Made by a program: the position numbers and the translations under genes
In this document: positions 33,834 through 41,713 of the stretch, piece after piece
Numbering within the stretch: the stretch's first letter is position 1
How the letters are laid out: each line of letters starts with the position of its first letter
From: a virus
Length of the DNA: 45,590 bases
Reading direction: 5' to 3' (one strand)
Virus record (IMG/VR): IMGVR_UViG_3300033150_002963
Location: 1 to 45,590 of that record
Notes under the pieces: model-generated
The model's input: the letters and a program-made list of their open reading frames with translations, nothing else
Database searches by the model: none
Told to the model about the DNA's origin: nothing

Positions 33834-33908
33834 CTACTTGATATTAGAATCTCCTCCCAATAATCCTTCCTGAAACTTTATTAAGGATTGCTCCAATTCA
33901 GTAGTCAT
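33834..33908 (-). CDS. Tiny ORF, 24 residues
   Basis: Reads MTTELEQSLIKFQEGLLGGD then SNIK. It follows the kinase gene by a single base and has AGGGGGG upstream, overlapping the kinase stop. It is plausible as a translated micropeptide and fills the gap to the next gene. Confidence 0.5.
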   Translation of the reverse strand: MTTELEQSLIKFQEGLLGGDSNIK

Positions 33909-33909
33909 G

Positions 33910-34467
33910 TTATCCCCCCTTCAACATCATTGAGATTCTCTTAATAACTTCTTCTTCATTTTCAAAACCCTTCTTTAATCTAAGAGTTTCATATGCAAAG
34001 CCAAGACTGTCTAACAAATCATATAAACTGTCTATCCAACCATCATCATTGACATTCTCACGTCTGAGAACAAAAGTATACATTCTCTCGTTTAGTGAGA
34101 ACAATTCTTCGCATTCCTTCTCTATTACACCTTCCCACAAATCGGGTGGCAGATAGGTCCTGCAATAGGCTATAATATCTAAGAAACTTCTATCACAAAA
34201 TAGAATCTTTTTCTTATCAAGCCAGTATTTCCAAAAAAGTTTTGATGTCTTTAATAATAGTAATTCAAAAGCTAAGTAAAAATTGCGAAAGTTACTTTCT
34301 TCAAACAAATTTGCCCAATTTAAAAGATGTCCGTCTTCCAACATTCCCCGAGCAAATTCTCCAATAGGAACGATATCTGAGGAATCAAGTTGAAGACAGA
34401 CTTTTTTCCAAATGGAAGTTTTCCCGACTCCATGATACCCGGACAAGACAAACACACTCTTCTGCAT
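33910..34467 (-). CDS. P-loop nucleoside/nucleotide kinase-like ATPase
   Basis: 185 residues. Walker A GYHGVGKTS near the N-terminus and CDRSFLD (the DR-x motif of dNMP/NadR-like kinases) at about residue 95; a late segment LRRENVNDDG could form the lid. It resembles AAA_28/NadR-type small kinases that phosphorylate nucleotides or nucleosides. The substrate cannot be assigned. It may contribute to nucleotide supply with the thymidylate kinase and HAD nucleotidase genes at 41 kb. Confidence 0.78.
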   Translation of the reverse strand: MQKSVFVLSGYHGVGKTSIWKKVCLQLDSSDIVPIGEFARGMLEDGHLLNWANLFEESNFRNFYLAFELLLLKTSKLFWKYWLDKKKILFCDRSFLDIIAYCRTYLPPDLWEGVIEKECEELFSLNERMYTFVLRRENVNDDGWIDSLYDLLDSLGFAYETLRLKKGFENEEEVIKRISMMLKGG

Positions 34468-35268
34468 TTAATCCCTCCTCATCAATTTTTTCTTGTATCT
34501 TATTTGTATTGATTCCTTGCTAGGAAAAGAATATTCTTTTCCTTCCTTAAGACAACTCAGCCAATCTTCCACATCTTCAAGAATGATTTCACAAAGAATA
34601 GGAGACCAAACTTCTTCATCTATCCCAAATTGCTCTTTATATTCATACTGCAAGTCCCAGCATTTATGCTTACTGGAAGCTCCAAAAGGAGGGCTTTCCA
34701 TCTCGTACTTCCTTTTTAGAAACTCCATATAAAGTTTCTGGATTGGGCATTGATGGCAAGTAAGAAAAAATTTATCAAATCCACACCTTGGAGTTTCAAA
34801 ATCATTTTCACTCTTTATTTTTCGCAATAGTTCCAATACCTCATCATAACTCACATATTTTATTTCAAATTCTTCATATGGCTCCTTCCATACATAACAA
34901 CGATCGTAGTATCTTTCACTTGGTTCTTCCTCAAGTATCTCTCCAGTTTCCTCATCTACTTCTTTCAATATAAATTCCTCTTCCAACTCATCATCGTGAT
35001 CTTCTTCAAGCATCCCCTTCCATAATTCTCCGTCGCGATGTAAGGCTCCAGTCAATCCCATGCAATATCCATTTCCCTCATAAGGAGACAAATAAACTTC
35101 TTTATCACACTTGTCGCAGCGTATTACTGTTACATAAACTACTGCTGAACTCTCATAAGTTGTGTTGATACCTGGGTGATCTATATTATTGATTAGACGT
35201 ACAGGCTGGATAACATCACCTCCTAAAATTGCCTCCTCACCACAAGTTCGACAGAATATCTTTTTCAT
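34468..35268 (-). CDS. Acidic protein with N-terminal zinc ribbon
   Basis: 266 residues. CRTCGEEA near the N-terminus and CDKCDKEV at about residue 52 make a zinc ribbon. An acidic middle (DDELEEEFILKEVDEETGEILEEEP) follows. A second cysteine cluster (CGFDKFFLTCHQC, about 155-170) and a basic C-terminus close the protein. Unknown; the ribbon may bind nucleic acid or protein. Confidence 0.76.
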   Translation of the reverse strand: MKKIFCRTCGEEAILGGDVIQPVRLINNIDHPGINTTYESSAVVYVTVIRCDKCDKEVYLSPYEGNGYCMGLTGALHRDGELWKGMLEEDHDDELEEEFILKEVDEETGEILEEEPSERYYDRCYVWKEPYEEFEIKYVSYDEVLELLRKIKSENDFETPRCGFDKFFLTCHQCPIQKLYMEFLKRKYEMESPPFGASSKHKCWDLQYEYKEQFGIDEEVWSPILCEIILEDVEDWLSCLKEGKEYSFPSKESIQIRYKKKLMRRD

Positions 35269-35294
35269 ATTCTTATCCTTCTTTTGCTTAAACG

Positions 35295-35468
35295 TTAATC
35301 CTGTTTCCCAACGAAGTTCTCCTCTACATACTTAAGTGCTTCATCAAAACTCGTAAACGTGTGTAAGTCTGGAGTCTCACCGTCATGAGCTATTAGCTGC
35401 CAATAGTATCCTTCATCAGCAAGTGGCATCCTCTGGATTTCTATTCGAGTAATTTCTTTCCTTCCCAT
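35295..35468 (-). CDS. Small hypothetical protein, 57 residues
   Basis: MGRKEITRIEIQRMP ... HTFTSFDEALKYVEENF. It starts behind GGGAGGTAAAAG, inside the end of the HicB-like gene (53-base overlap). One beta strand with Trp, followed by a helix; the sequence is not HicA-like because the Gly/His signature is absent. Function unknown. Confidence 0.68.
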   Translation of the reverse strand: MGRKEITRIEIQRMPLADEGYYWQLIAHDGETPDLHTFTSFDEALKYVEENFVGKQD

Positions 35469-35751
35469 CTTTTACCTCCCTTAGCCATTTACTTAGTCGC
35501 ACATATCCCTCTATTGGCTCTGGTTCAGGTATTTCTATTCCTCTCTCTAAATATTCAGTGACCAAACGACAAAATCGGTGGGCAAGATCTACTAATGCTT
35601 CTCTTACGGTATCTCCATCTCCGATACAAGTCCATTCCCCAAGTAGGGGGATTGACGCTTTCCAACCTCCTCCAAGCTCATCTGGTATTTGTTCGACCTT
35701 GATTCTCCAAGGAAGATTAAGATAATAATCAAGGTCTTTTTCCTTTCTCAC
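35416..35751 (-). CDS. HicB-like protein
   Basis: 111 residues. WRIKVEQIPDELGGGWKASIPLLGEWTCIGDGDTVREALVDLAHRF followed by RGIEIPEPEP is the pattern of HicB/DUF1902 partial RNase H folds (strand, gap with GDT-x-x-EAL helix, iP-x-P end). HicB is normally the antitoxin of HicA; no HicA-like gene is adjacent, so this is an orphan. It may act as a small binding protein or repressor. Confidence 0.72.
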   Translation of the reverse strand: MRKEKDLDYYLNLPWRIKVEQIPDELGGGWKASIPLLGEWTCIGDGDTVREALVDLAHRFCRLVTEYLERGIEIPEPEPIEGYVRLSKWLREVKDGKERNYSNRNPEDATC

Positions 35752-36220
35752 CTTTTCCCTCCTTTAATGAGTCTTGTAAGTGCTTAAATTTTCTTACACA
35801 ACTCCAGCAAATAACCTTATTTTCTTTACCAATAAATCCTATCTTCACCCTCCTCCCACAAAACGTACATTTATGATCACCAATTACTTGAGTTATAGGA
35901 GTTTGTATTCTGAACAACTCAGTAACTTCAAGATCTTTATTATGGCAGAATGGGCAAACTGATACAGCAGCATGATTCATACTTTTGATCAAGGTCAAAT
36001 GACCACATTTCTTACATTCAACCTGATACACTGTGTCGATTGAGGAATGACAATGAAGGACGACATGAAAGAAATCCTGACTCTCTACATCTTGCACCCC
36101 AAGCAGAGTTAAGATGTCTTTTAGGCTATACAACTCTCCCGGTTGGAGACATTCCCTAATGACCTGCTCTACCTTCCTAATCCCTTCCGCAATAAACTTC
36201 TCAAAATCAATATCAAACAT
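35729..36220 (-). CDS. Double zinc-ribbon protein at divergent promoter
   Basis: 163 residues. Two zinc ribbons: CKKCGHLT with CPFCHNK, and CTFCGRRV with CWSCVRK; the C-terminus is Lys-rich. The N-terminal 60 residues are helical and might be a wing or HTH (ALKD-type motif not certain). It is the first gene of the accessory block, with a leaderless-type promoter shared divergently with the spike gene. That position suits a transcription regulator, but this is inference. Confidence 0.76.
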   Translation of the reverse strand: MFDIDFEKFIAEGIRKVEQVIRECLQPGELYSLKDILTLLGVQDVESQDFFHVVLHCHSSIDTVYQVECKKCGHLTLIKSMNHAAVSVCPFCHNKDLEVTELFRIQTPITQVIGDHKCTFCGRRVKIGFIGKENKVICWSCVRKFKHLQDSLKEGKGEKGKRP

Positions 36221-36288
36221 CCATAATATTATAACAAAAAATTGCTATATGTTGACTCTTTAAATGAGAAAAGTTAAAATTTTATCAG
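36221..36288. promoter_or_regulatory. Divergent pair of leaderless-type promoters
   Basis: Plus strand: TTGACT (36252-36257), 17 bases, TAAAAT (36275-36280), then eight bases to the ATG at 36289. Minus strand: extended -10 TGTTATAAT with the TATAAT at 36233-36228, then seven bases to the ATG at 36220. Neither start has a Shine-Dalgarno sequence. Both transcripts should begin at or within a few bases of the ATG. Confidence 0.7.
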
Positions 36289-37122
36289 ATGCCAAAAGTT
36301 GAACAGGAAGCTGCTGCTCTTACTTATATTGACCCTACCACCTATCGTGCAAAAGCTCAAGGAATGGTGAGCGGAGTAGAGTACAATTGCATACTATATC
36401 CATTCTTTTATGACCCATTCTCTGGAGCTACTATGGTCTATATGCCTACAGTAGGATCTGTAGGCTATATAACTGATATTCTAGGTGGAAAATATTTCAT
36501 TCCCTCCATGATAGGAGGAAGAGACAAACCAACTGAAAATCTTCCTATGTTGCAACCTGGAGAAATAATTATTAAAGGGCCCAGTGGAGCACAAATAAAG
36601 ATTGCTATCGATAAAATTACAATTAGTGCCGGAATGGGGTTAGCTTCCCGTCAGTACATCGGCAATTCAGATTCAATTATGGATGTCTGCAGAAGGTACC
36701 TACTCAATAGTTCCGGAGTACAAATTACTGCTGGGCCTACTATCCCATCCCCTTCACCAGTCTCACCAACCAGGCTGAGTATTGAAGTGAAAGAAACCGG
36801 TGGTACCTCTTTACAACCACCGGATTTAGTAGTTCAAATGGGAACTACTACTTTATCTGGAGTAATTTTATTGATATCACATCTTGCCAGTATGACTATG
36901 ATGCTTCTCAGAAAAACTGGAGAGCTTGAAATGAGGCTTTTGAAAATGACTATTGGTAATTCTGCTACTGCAAAAAGATTAGTTACAGAAAATTTTCTTA
37001 ATGCATTCCTTAATCATACTCACCAAGATGCAGGAAAAATACAATTCGATCAACAACAATATTCTGACCTATTGGCAGGTATTTTCACTAATTACATAAC
37101 CTCTAAGCTTTGTAGTGAGTAA
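36289..37122 (+). CDS. Baseplate spike / gpV-like protein (candidate)
   Basis: 277 residues. The N-terminal part looks like an OB-fold (TYRAKAQGMVSGVEYNCILYPF ending near residue 75). It is followed by GEIIIKGPSGAQIKIAIDKITISAG, the beta-repeat style of tail-spike stems. Near the C-terminus FLNHTHQDAG recalls the His-x-His iron-binding tip of phage spikes, although more residues follow. It would sit at the tip of the tail in the assembled particle. It is alone on the plus strand, leaderless, and ends three bases from the convergent tRNA. Confidence 0.6.
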   Translation: MPKVEQEAAALTYIDPTTYRAKAQGMVSGVEYNCILYPFFYDPFSGATMVYMPTVGSVGYITDILGGKYFIPSMIGGRDKPTENLPMLQPGEIIIKGPSGAQIKIAIDKITISAGMGLASRQYIGNSDSIMDVCRRYLLNSSGVQITAGPTIPSPSPVSPTRLSIEVKETGGTSLQPPDLVVQMGTTTLSGVILLISHLASMTMMLLRKTGELEMRLLKMTIGNSATAKRLVTENFLNAFLNHTHQDAGKIQFDQQQYSDLLAGIFTNYITSKLCSE

Positions 37123-37124
37123 AT

Positions 37125-37200
37125 TGGCTCCGGGCCGAGGGTTTGAACCTCAATTTCTGGGGTCAAAGCCCAGCGTCCTACCAAATTAGACGAGCCCGGA
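37125..37200 (-). tRNA. tRNA-Gln (anticodon UUG)
   Basis: A complete 76-base cloverleaf. Acceptor TCCGGGC/GCCCGGA with G73 and encoded CCA. D-arm GTCT/GGAC. Anticodon arm CTGGG-CTTTGAC-CCCAG gives anticodon TTG (reads CAA). T-arm TGAGG-TTCAAAC-CCTCG. It decodes CAA Gln codons, common in AT-rich genes, and is likely a phage supplement to the host tRNA pool. Confidence 0.93.
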
Positions 37201-37201
37201 A

Positions 37202-37459
37202 TTATTGGTTTCGTTTATCTACCATCTTACCAGTAACATATGTACCTGATGCTACTCCAGTAATGACCCCGAGTAGCATGGCTATCTCATTTAGATCATC
37301 AATAACATGGCAGAAGTAAAGAATACAGGATGCAAGGGTAAGGATAAGAACTTCAAACATGGAAATAGTAAAAAAGAAGGCTTTTTTGGAGAGATTTCCT
37401 TGATTATCTTGGAGCAAGAAGATCCAGTTTATTTTCCTATGTTTTTTTCTACGTGCCAT
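37202..37459 (-). CDS. Small two-helix membrane protein, holin-like
   Basis: 85 residues. A basic N-terminus (MARRKKHRK) and an amphipathic stretch (WIFLLQDNQGNLSKKAFFF) precede two transmembrane helices (about 31-50 and 57-75). The D-x-x-GN-x-S-x-K lead-in resembles a family of phage membrane proteins often annotated as holins. It starts inside the end of the ligase gene (31-base overlap) with a weak ribosome site, suggesting coupling. No endolysin gene is visible in the window. Confidence 0.7.
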   Translation of the reverse strand: MARRKKHRKINWIFLLQDNQGNLSKKAFFFTISMFEVLILTLASCILYFCHVIDDLNEIAMLLGVITGVASGTYVTGKMVDKRNQ

Positions 37460-38880
37460 CTTACAAATGCTGGTGCTCTTAATTTTCCTGGTTTGGAAGG
37501 ATCCTCAGGATCAGGAAATACTTCCAGACAAGAAATTTCTGCGATTTTTCCTTTATACTTATTCCAATTCTTGTAAATTTCCCTTCTCTGAGCATCAGTA
37601 AACCCAGTTCCTACATGAGTAACCAATCTACCCCCTTCCGGGATTACTAATAATGCTCCGATAGCCTTTCCCTTTAGCCTACCTTTTCCTTCAGTATACC
37701 CAACCACTTTGCAGTCAATCGTAGGTCTAAACTTCACTTTAATAAATCTAGTAGGTAATCTTTCTGGATCATATAATACTACTCCTTCTTCGGTTAGTGG
37801 GTGTTTCTTCTCTTTGATTAATTGATATATCTTTTCCTTTTGGGCAGGAGTTCTAGCTATTGGCATTAGTTTGATTTTTGGTATTTTCAGCTTTTTTACA
37901 ATTTCCTTTAATAATTCATATCTTTCCGAATAAGGAAGCTTATCTTCTACATCTTTTCCTTTATATCTTACTACATCAAAGATATAGTACTGGAAGTCGT
38001 AGCCTCTCTCTTTTTGAACTCTGCGGGCCTTCTCGGGAGAAGCATTCAGGATGCCGGAAATTATCCTAGCGGGTAAAAATTTTTTCTTCCCTCCTACTTT
38101 ACGAAAACCAATTACTTCCCCTCTCAAGACCGTCCCAGCCAACTCCCTGGGAGGTTTTTTATAGGTAATCTGTGGGAATCTAGGAGTATACTCAATAGCA
38201 CTTAATACTTCGTGTTCTGGACGATGAGAAAACATCCTGAGTATCGGTTGCTTTGGTTCTATATGTAGAGTGGCAAAGGACCCATCTAATTTAGGCAGCA
38301 ACCATTCTATTCCAGTAAACTGGATCTTATCTGGATCCCAGTTTACGAAACTAGGTTTTGCTGGTGGGATCTTTTTATCTCCATGCTTAGGAGTAGTGCA
38401 CATTATAAGCCATTCTTTTCCTCTTATTTGCCTAAGTAGATATTCTCTTGGGAAGCGACGATGAAGAGTAACGAAACGAACCATATCAGGCCTTGCTTCC
38501 AACACTTCTATCCTACCTCTATCCGCTTTCCTAACTGTCCCGGCTCCATATCCCGCCTTAATTTTTCCTGAAAAATCAAAGTAGTCTATGTCATGATCAA
38601 ACGTACGGACAGCCAGTCTTTTCTGACCAGGATCTGGTAATCCCTTTCTTAATACCCATGAATATCCCTTGTTAGCTCTTAAATCTCCCAGCCTCAAGTC
38701 ATAATGAGTGCCTCGTTTAGTAGTATGTTCGTGTAAGACATATTCCCACTCCTCTGGATTTTTAACTCTCCTGATCCTGGAAGTATTATCAGATGTGATT
38801 CCAATAGCCCTAGAAGCTATTTTTATAGGAAATTCCAGGGGACGGACACGGGCAATTCGCACCAAGCTACTGATCTCCAT
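37429..38880 (-). CDS. ligD: LigD-like 3'-phosphoesterase fused to ATP-dependent DNA ligase
   Basis: 483 residues. The N-terminal domain (about 40-120) matches the LigD phosphoesterase: VLHEHTTKRGTHYDLRL (catalytic His/Arg), KRLAVRTFDHDIDYFDFSG and GYGAGTV. The ligase domain has motif I KLDGSF, the RGEVIGF strand, GVVLYD near motif IV and FIKVKFRP (motif V). It then has an OB-fold C-terminal domain. In bacteria the two domains trim 3' ends and seal breaks in Ku-dependent end joining; the LigD polymerase domain is absent here and no Ku gene is visible. The ATG is six bases after an extended -10 box and has no ribosome site, so it is probably leaderless. Confidence 0.93.
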   Translation of the reverse strand: MEISSLVRIARVRPLEFPIKIASRAIGITSDNTSRIRRVKNPEEWEYVLHEHTTKRGTHYDLRLGDLRANKGYSWVLRKGLPDPGQKRLAVRTFDHDIDYFDFSGKIKAGYGAGTVRKADRGRIEVLEARPDMVRFVTLHRRFPREYLLRQIRGKEWLIMCTTPKHGDKKIPPAKPSFVNWDPDKIQFTGIEWLLPKLDGSFATLHIEPKQPILRMFSHRPEHEVLSAIEYTPRFPQITYKKPPRELAGTVLRGEVIGFRKVGGKKKFLPARIISGILNASPEKARRVQKERGYDFQYYIFDVVRYKGKDVEDKLPYSERYELLKEIVKKLKIPKIKLMPIARTPAQKEKIYQLIKEKKHPLTEEGVVLYDPERLPTRFIKVKFRPTIDCKVVGYTEGKGRLKGKAIGALLVIPEGGRLVTHVGTGFTDAQRREIYKNWNKYKGKIAEISCLEVFPDPEDPSKPGKLRAPAFVRWHVEKNIGK

Positions 38881-38898
38881 ATAATCAATATAACATTA
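38881..38898 (-). promoter_or_regulatory. Extended -10 promoter of the ligase gene, leaderless type
   Basis: On the minus strand TGTTATATT (the -10 TATATT at 38892-38887 with TGT before it) is followed by six bases and the ATG at 38880. There is no Shine-Dalgarno sequence. The expected transcription start coincides with the A of the ATG. Confidence 0.55.
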
Positions 38899-38917
38899 AA
38901 TTGAGTAGGAAGGGAGA

Positions 38918-38933
38918 TGTTCCACGTGAAACA
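38918..38933. promoter_or_regulatory. parS: parS centromere site
   Basis: The 16-base sequence TGTTCCACGTGAAACA is an exact match to the bacterial parS consensus TGTTNCACGTGAAACA, bound by ParB/Spo0J. The palindrome has one asymmetric pair. It lies in the only gene-free gap between the ligase gene and the next gene upstream. No parA or parB gene is seen in this window, so either a host ParB or one encoded outside would bind it. Confidence 0.85.
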
Positions 38934-38938
38934 TTTAT

Positions 38939-39442
38939 TTATTGGTAAAGAGGCCCCGACTTAGTCAAATCAACTTTCCTTAAATGATGTATAGTCTTCC
39001 CTTCGTCGTTGCAAATAAACACATCATAAGTAGTTACAACTTTACCAGATTTACCATTGGATCGTTCATATTTCACCATATTTACAAACGCTTCGCCGGG
39101 TGGTAACTCGTCCCAAAAGTAATTAATTTCATCAGGAACTTCGCCGACCTGTTCTTTCAGCTCCTCTTCAACAGCATCCCAAATAGTTTCCCAGTCTGTC
39201 TTTTCATCCAGCTCCTCTTTATATTCCTTCATCACCTCAGACACTATCGCTTTCAGCTCTACTTTGAAAGCCCCTTCATCATCTTTTAACTTCTTGAAAT
39301 CCTTACTCTTTTTCTCAATGAGCTTAGAAAGCTTCCGCATCAGCTCCCTTTGGGTATCATCAGTCATCATTTGTTGGTAAAAGAGAGACGTTATTCCATC
39401 AACCATAAATGTCCCTTCTGAAGTCTTGCAAAAAATTATCAT
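38939..39442 (-). CDS. Hypothetical acidic helical protein
   Basis: 167 residues with AAAGGAGG before the ATG. The protein has a short beta start (MIIFCKTSEGTFMVDG) and a long charged helical middle (about 30-95). A beta-rich end follows (KVVTTYDVFICNDEGKTIHHLRKV). Not recognised. A GATA tandem repeat lies just upstream of its ribosome site, and a parS site just downstream of its stop. Confidence 0.74.
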   Translation of the reverse strand: MIIFCKTSEGTFMVDGITSLFYQQMMTDDTQRELMRKLSKLIEKKSKDFKKLKDDEGAFKVELKAIVSEVMKEYKEELDEKTDWETIWDAVEEELKEQVGEVPDEINYFWDELPPGEAFVNMVKYERSNGKSGKVVTTYDVFICNDEGKTIHHLRKVDLTKSGPLYQ

Positions 39443-39462
39443 CTTTCTACCTCCTTTCTTAA

Positions 39463-39494
<32 letters not shown>

Positions 39495-39503
39495 GGGGCC
39501 TCT

Positions 39504-39902
39504 TTAATAAGTAATGGCACAAATATGTTCTCGAGACTTACATCTAACTGCTTCTTCTATCACAGTAGCTAAATACTCCTTGAAAGCAGTCTTTTCAGTA
39601 ATCACTTGTGCCAATTTTTCTCCACATTCGTTGCATCTTATTACAATCTTAATGCTGCTTTCTCCTATAAGATTTATGTGTACTCGATATCCTTTTACTA
39701 CCTTCTCAACCAAGTAATATCCAGTACCACTACCAAAAACATTTTTCTTATGGACTTTCTCACCTAGCAATTTTTCTATACTTCTGCGAATCTGCTCTTT
39801 TTCTTGTTCTTCTTTCCTTAAAGCATTTTCAAACAGCTCTTTTAGCATTTGTGCATCCTCCTCCACAAGACCCTTTTGATGTCTACTCCTTTTCTCTTTC
39901 AT
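39504..39902 (-). CDS. Hypothetical protein with cysteine pair
   Basis: 132 residues. A basic N-terminus and coiled-coil-like segment (about 10-45, KEEQEKEQIRRSIEKLL) lead to a beta-rich domain with CNEC and, later, RCKSREHIC, which may hold zinc. Not recognised. It overlaps the preceding 65-residue gene by 20 bases. Confidence 0.73.
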   Translation of the reverse strand: MKEKRSRHQKGLVEEDAQMLKELFENALRKEEQEKEQIRRSIEKLLGEKVHKKNVFGSGTGYYLVEKVVKGYRVHINLIGESSIKIVIRCNECGEKLAQVITEKTAFKEYLATVIEEAVRCKSREHICAITY

Positions 39903-40080
39903 TCTTAATTACTGCTCCACATACACCACAGGTCTGATATTTTCCGTCAGAGCTACTTACAATAACCCAACCATGTTTACCAACTAGACACAGAATTCTT
40001 CCGAGCAGCATGAAGATCGGCTGAAACCTCCAGCCAGCAAGACGCCCATCCCAAATGTACCTTCTAATAAACGTTCTCAT
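39883..40080 (-). CDS. Small protein with CxxC knuckle
   Basis: 65 residues. A hydrophobic segment (FQPIFMLLGRILCLVGKHGWVIV, about 19-41) might insert in a membrane; a CGVC pair follows near residue 52. Basic start (MRTFIRRYIW). It overlaps the next upstream gene by four bases and has a GGAGG site. Unknown. Confidence 0.68.
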   Translation of the reverse strand: MRTFIRRYIWDGRLAGWRFQPIFMLLGRILCLVGKHGWVIVSSSDGKYQTCGVCGAVIKNEREKE

Positions 40081-40571
40081 TTTTCACCTCCTCTATTAAG
40101 TAATGTATCTCTCACAACCTCTTCCAAATCCTCTTCAAATAAATCATTTGCATAAGGACAATTTCCCTCTTTCGCAGACCATATAACAGTATTACAGAAC
40201 TTACATCTTATTTCTGTGAGTTCATCATAACGATCCCTTTCCGTGAAATGATCTGGGTATCCGGTCCAGATATGCTTTTCAACAATTTCATACTTCATGT
40301 CATTAAGGCCCAAATCTTTTCCGCAATTCATACACTTAGTTAAGACTCCTTCCTCCCCTTCATCACCATCTTTTTCTTCATTTTTGGGCATATTATGTCC
40401 AAATTTAGCTATCTCACTCTCAAGCTCTTTGACCTTGTTTTCTAAAAGCGACATCCTTTTTTCTATTGAGCTTGCTTTCTCCTTCAACTCCAGTATATAC
40501 TCCACAATTTCATCAGTTCTTTCTTTCATTTTAATTATTTCCTTTTCCATTAGCTCAATCTCTTTTTCCAT
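40077..40571 (-). CDS. Coiled-coil zinc-ribbon protein
   Basis: 164 residues. The first 65 are a strong coiled coil of Lys/Glu heptads (MEKEIELMEKEIIKMKER...). The C-terminal half has CMNCGKD and CKFCNTV plus one further Cys, a zinc ribbon. It probably forms dimers or trimers that display zinc domains. The gene is preceded by AAAGGAGG. Unknown function. Confidence 0.75.
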   Translation of the reverse strand: MEKEIELMEKEIIKMKERTDEIVEYILELKEKASSIEKRMSLLENKVKELESEIAKFGHNMPKNEEKDGDEGEEGVLTKCMNCGKDLGLNDMKYEIVEKHIWTGYPDHFTERDRYDELTEIRCKFCNTVIWSAKEGNCPYANDLFEEDLEEVVRDTLLNRGGEK

Positions 40572-40608
40572 ATCTTCTTCCTCCTTTTTCTTTATCTGAG
40601 GACTTTAT

Positions 40609-41145
40609 TCAAATTAACTGTAGATACTTACTCACCGGATCTTCAAGATCTTTCAGATTATGTATCCGATAAATACTCTGGTATTTACCATCTGGAAATA
40701 ACTGAATTACATCAGTAGTATACTGAGAATTGTATGGCCAGGAGTAAATGAAACGAATAAATGGTGCAGGAGCAAAATGTTGGGGTGCATCATCTATCAA
40801 TCCTATTGCCTCAAGCTGTGCGGTAAGTAAATATTTCTCTTTCATAGACTCAACATGGTAAATAATTGGACTATCATACCCATGCTTCTCTAACCACTCC
40901 TGAGTAATATCTGGTGGGATCGGCCTAGTGCTAGCGAATACAAAATCTATTAACCCTTTCCATTTAAGCAAGAAAGAAAGAGAAGAAGGAATCGGCTCAA
41001 GTGATAGATAAAATTCTGGATCTCGAAACATATTAAAAATGTATTCAGGAAAATTATTATAACTCCAATCCCACTGTGGGTAGACCTGAAACATCTTTTT
41101 CGGAGTATTAGCCACCACTCCATCTATATCAATTACCAATTTCAT
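40609..41145 (-). CDS. HAD-superfamily 5'(3')-nucleotidase-like phosphatase
   Basis: 178 residues from MKLVIDIDGVVAN, with GGGAGGAGG just upstream; an earlier ATG overlaps that site. DIDGVVA is HAD motif I (D-x-D), FASTRP fits motif II, and LIDDAPQH is motif IV. The pattern is like cytosolic deoxyribonucleotidases and phage HAD nucleotidases that dephosphorylate nucleotides. It sits next to a thymidylate kinase, suggesting tuning of the deoxynucleotide pool. Confidence 0.85.
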   Translation of the reverse strand: MKLVIDIDGVVANTPKKMFQVYPQWDWSYNNFPEYIFNMFRDPEFYLSLEPIPSSLSFLLKWKGLIDFVFASTRPIPPDITQEWLEKHGYDSPIIYHVESMKEKYLLTAQLEAIGLIDDAPQHFAPAPFIRFIYSWPYNSQYTTDVIQLFPDGKYQSIYRIHNLKDLEDPVSKYLQLI

Positions 41146-41713
41146 TTGCCTCCTCCCTCGATTCACTTATCCAATTCCTAATAATTTCCTCTGCTTCCTG
41201 AGATACATAGGCAAAATGATTGTCGGCATCAATAACTGCTGTTCTCCAATAGAACGGAAACTGATATTCATATAACACTTGATCATACCGTCGCAGAAGC
41301 TTCTTTAGCTTCGACACTCTAACATTCTCTCCTTTTACACGACATCTTGCCGCTGCCATTGGGGCACTAACTCTGAGATAAATTACATAATCTGGATCCT
41401 TAAGAAATCTCTTTAACCACAAACGCTTACCATAAACTCTCCGAGATATAGGTAAATAACGATCACAGACAATCACCCAGTCCGGGTATCTGGAAAGAAA
41501 GTATTTGTAATGAAAGAAATGATCTAGATAGAAAAGTGGAGTAGTTAGAAATGAGAGGTGTAGTCGAAAGAGAAAGCGAATAATCTTCTCTATGACTATA
41601 CAGACTAAAACATGTGGTGATCCAGGTTCTTTAGTAGTGATGTAAAACTGGGACAACCATTTGCACAAAGTAGTTTTGCCTGATCCATCAATTCCCTCAA
41701 TCGCGATTATCAT
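41129..41713 (-). CDS. tmk: Thymidylate kinase-like dNMP kinase
   Basis: 194 residues from MIIAIEGIDGSGKTTL; GGAGGAGGAAG precedes this ATG, so the earlier in-frame ATG is rejected. Walker A GIDGSGKT, the DR motif VCDRYLP, YVIYLRVS and a lid region with Arg residues (AARCRVKGENVRV) follow the family. It phosphorylates dTMP to dTDP. It overlaps the HAD phosphatase gene by 17 bases. Confidence 0.88.
   Translation of the reverse strand: MIIAIEGIDGSGKTTLCKWLSQFYITTKEPGSPHVLVCIVIEKIIRFLFRLHLSFLTTPLFYLDHFFHYKYFLSRYPDWVIVCDRYLPISRRVYGKRLWLKRFLKDPDYVIYLRVSAPMAAARCRVKGENVRVSKLKKLLRRYDQVLYEYQFPFYWRTAVIDADNHFAYVSQEAEEIIRNWISESREEANEIGN

Noticed and set aside
35295-35751. HicAB toxin-antitoxin pair
   Set aside because: Only the HicB-like protein is seen; the 57-residue neighbour lacks the HicA Gly/His motif.
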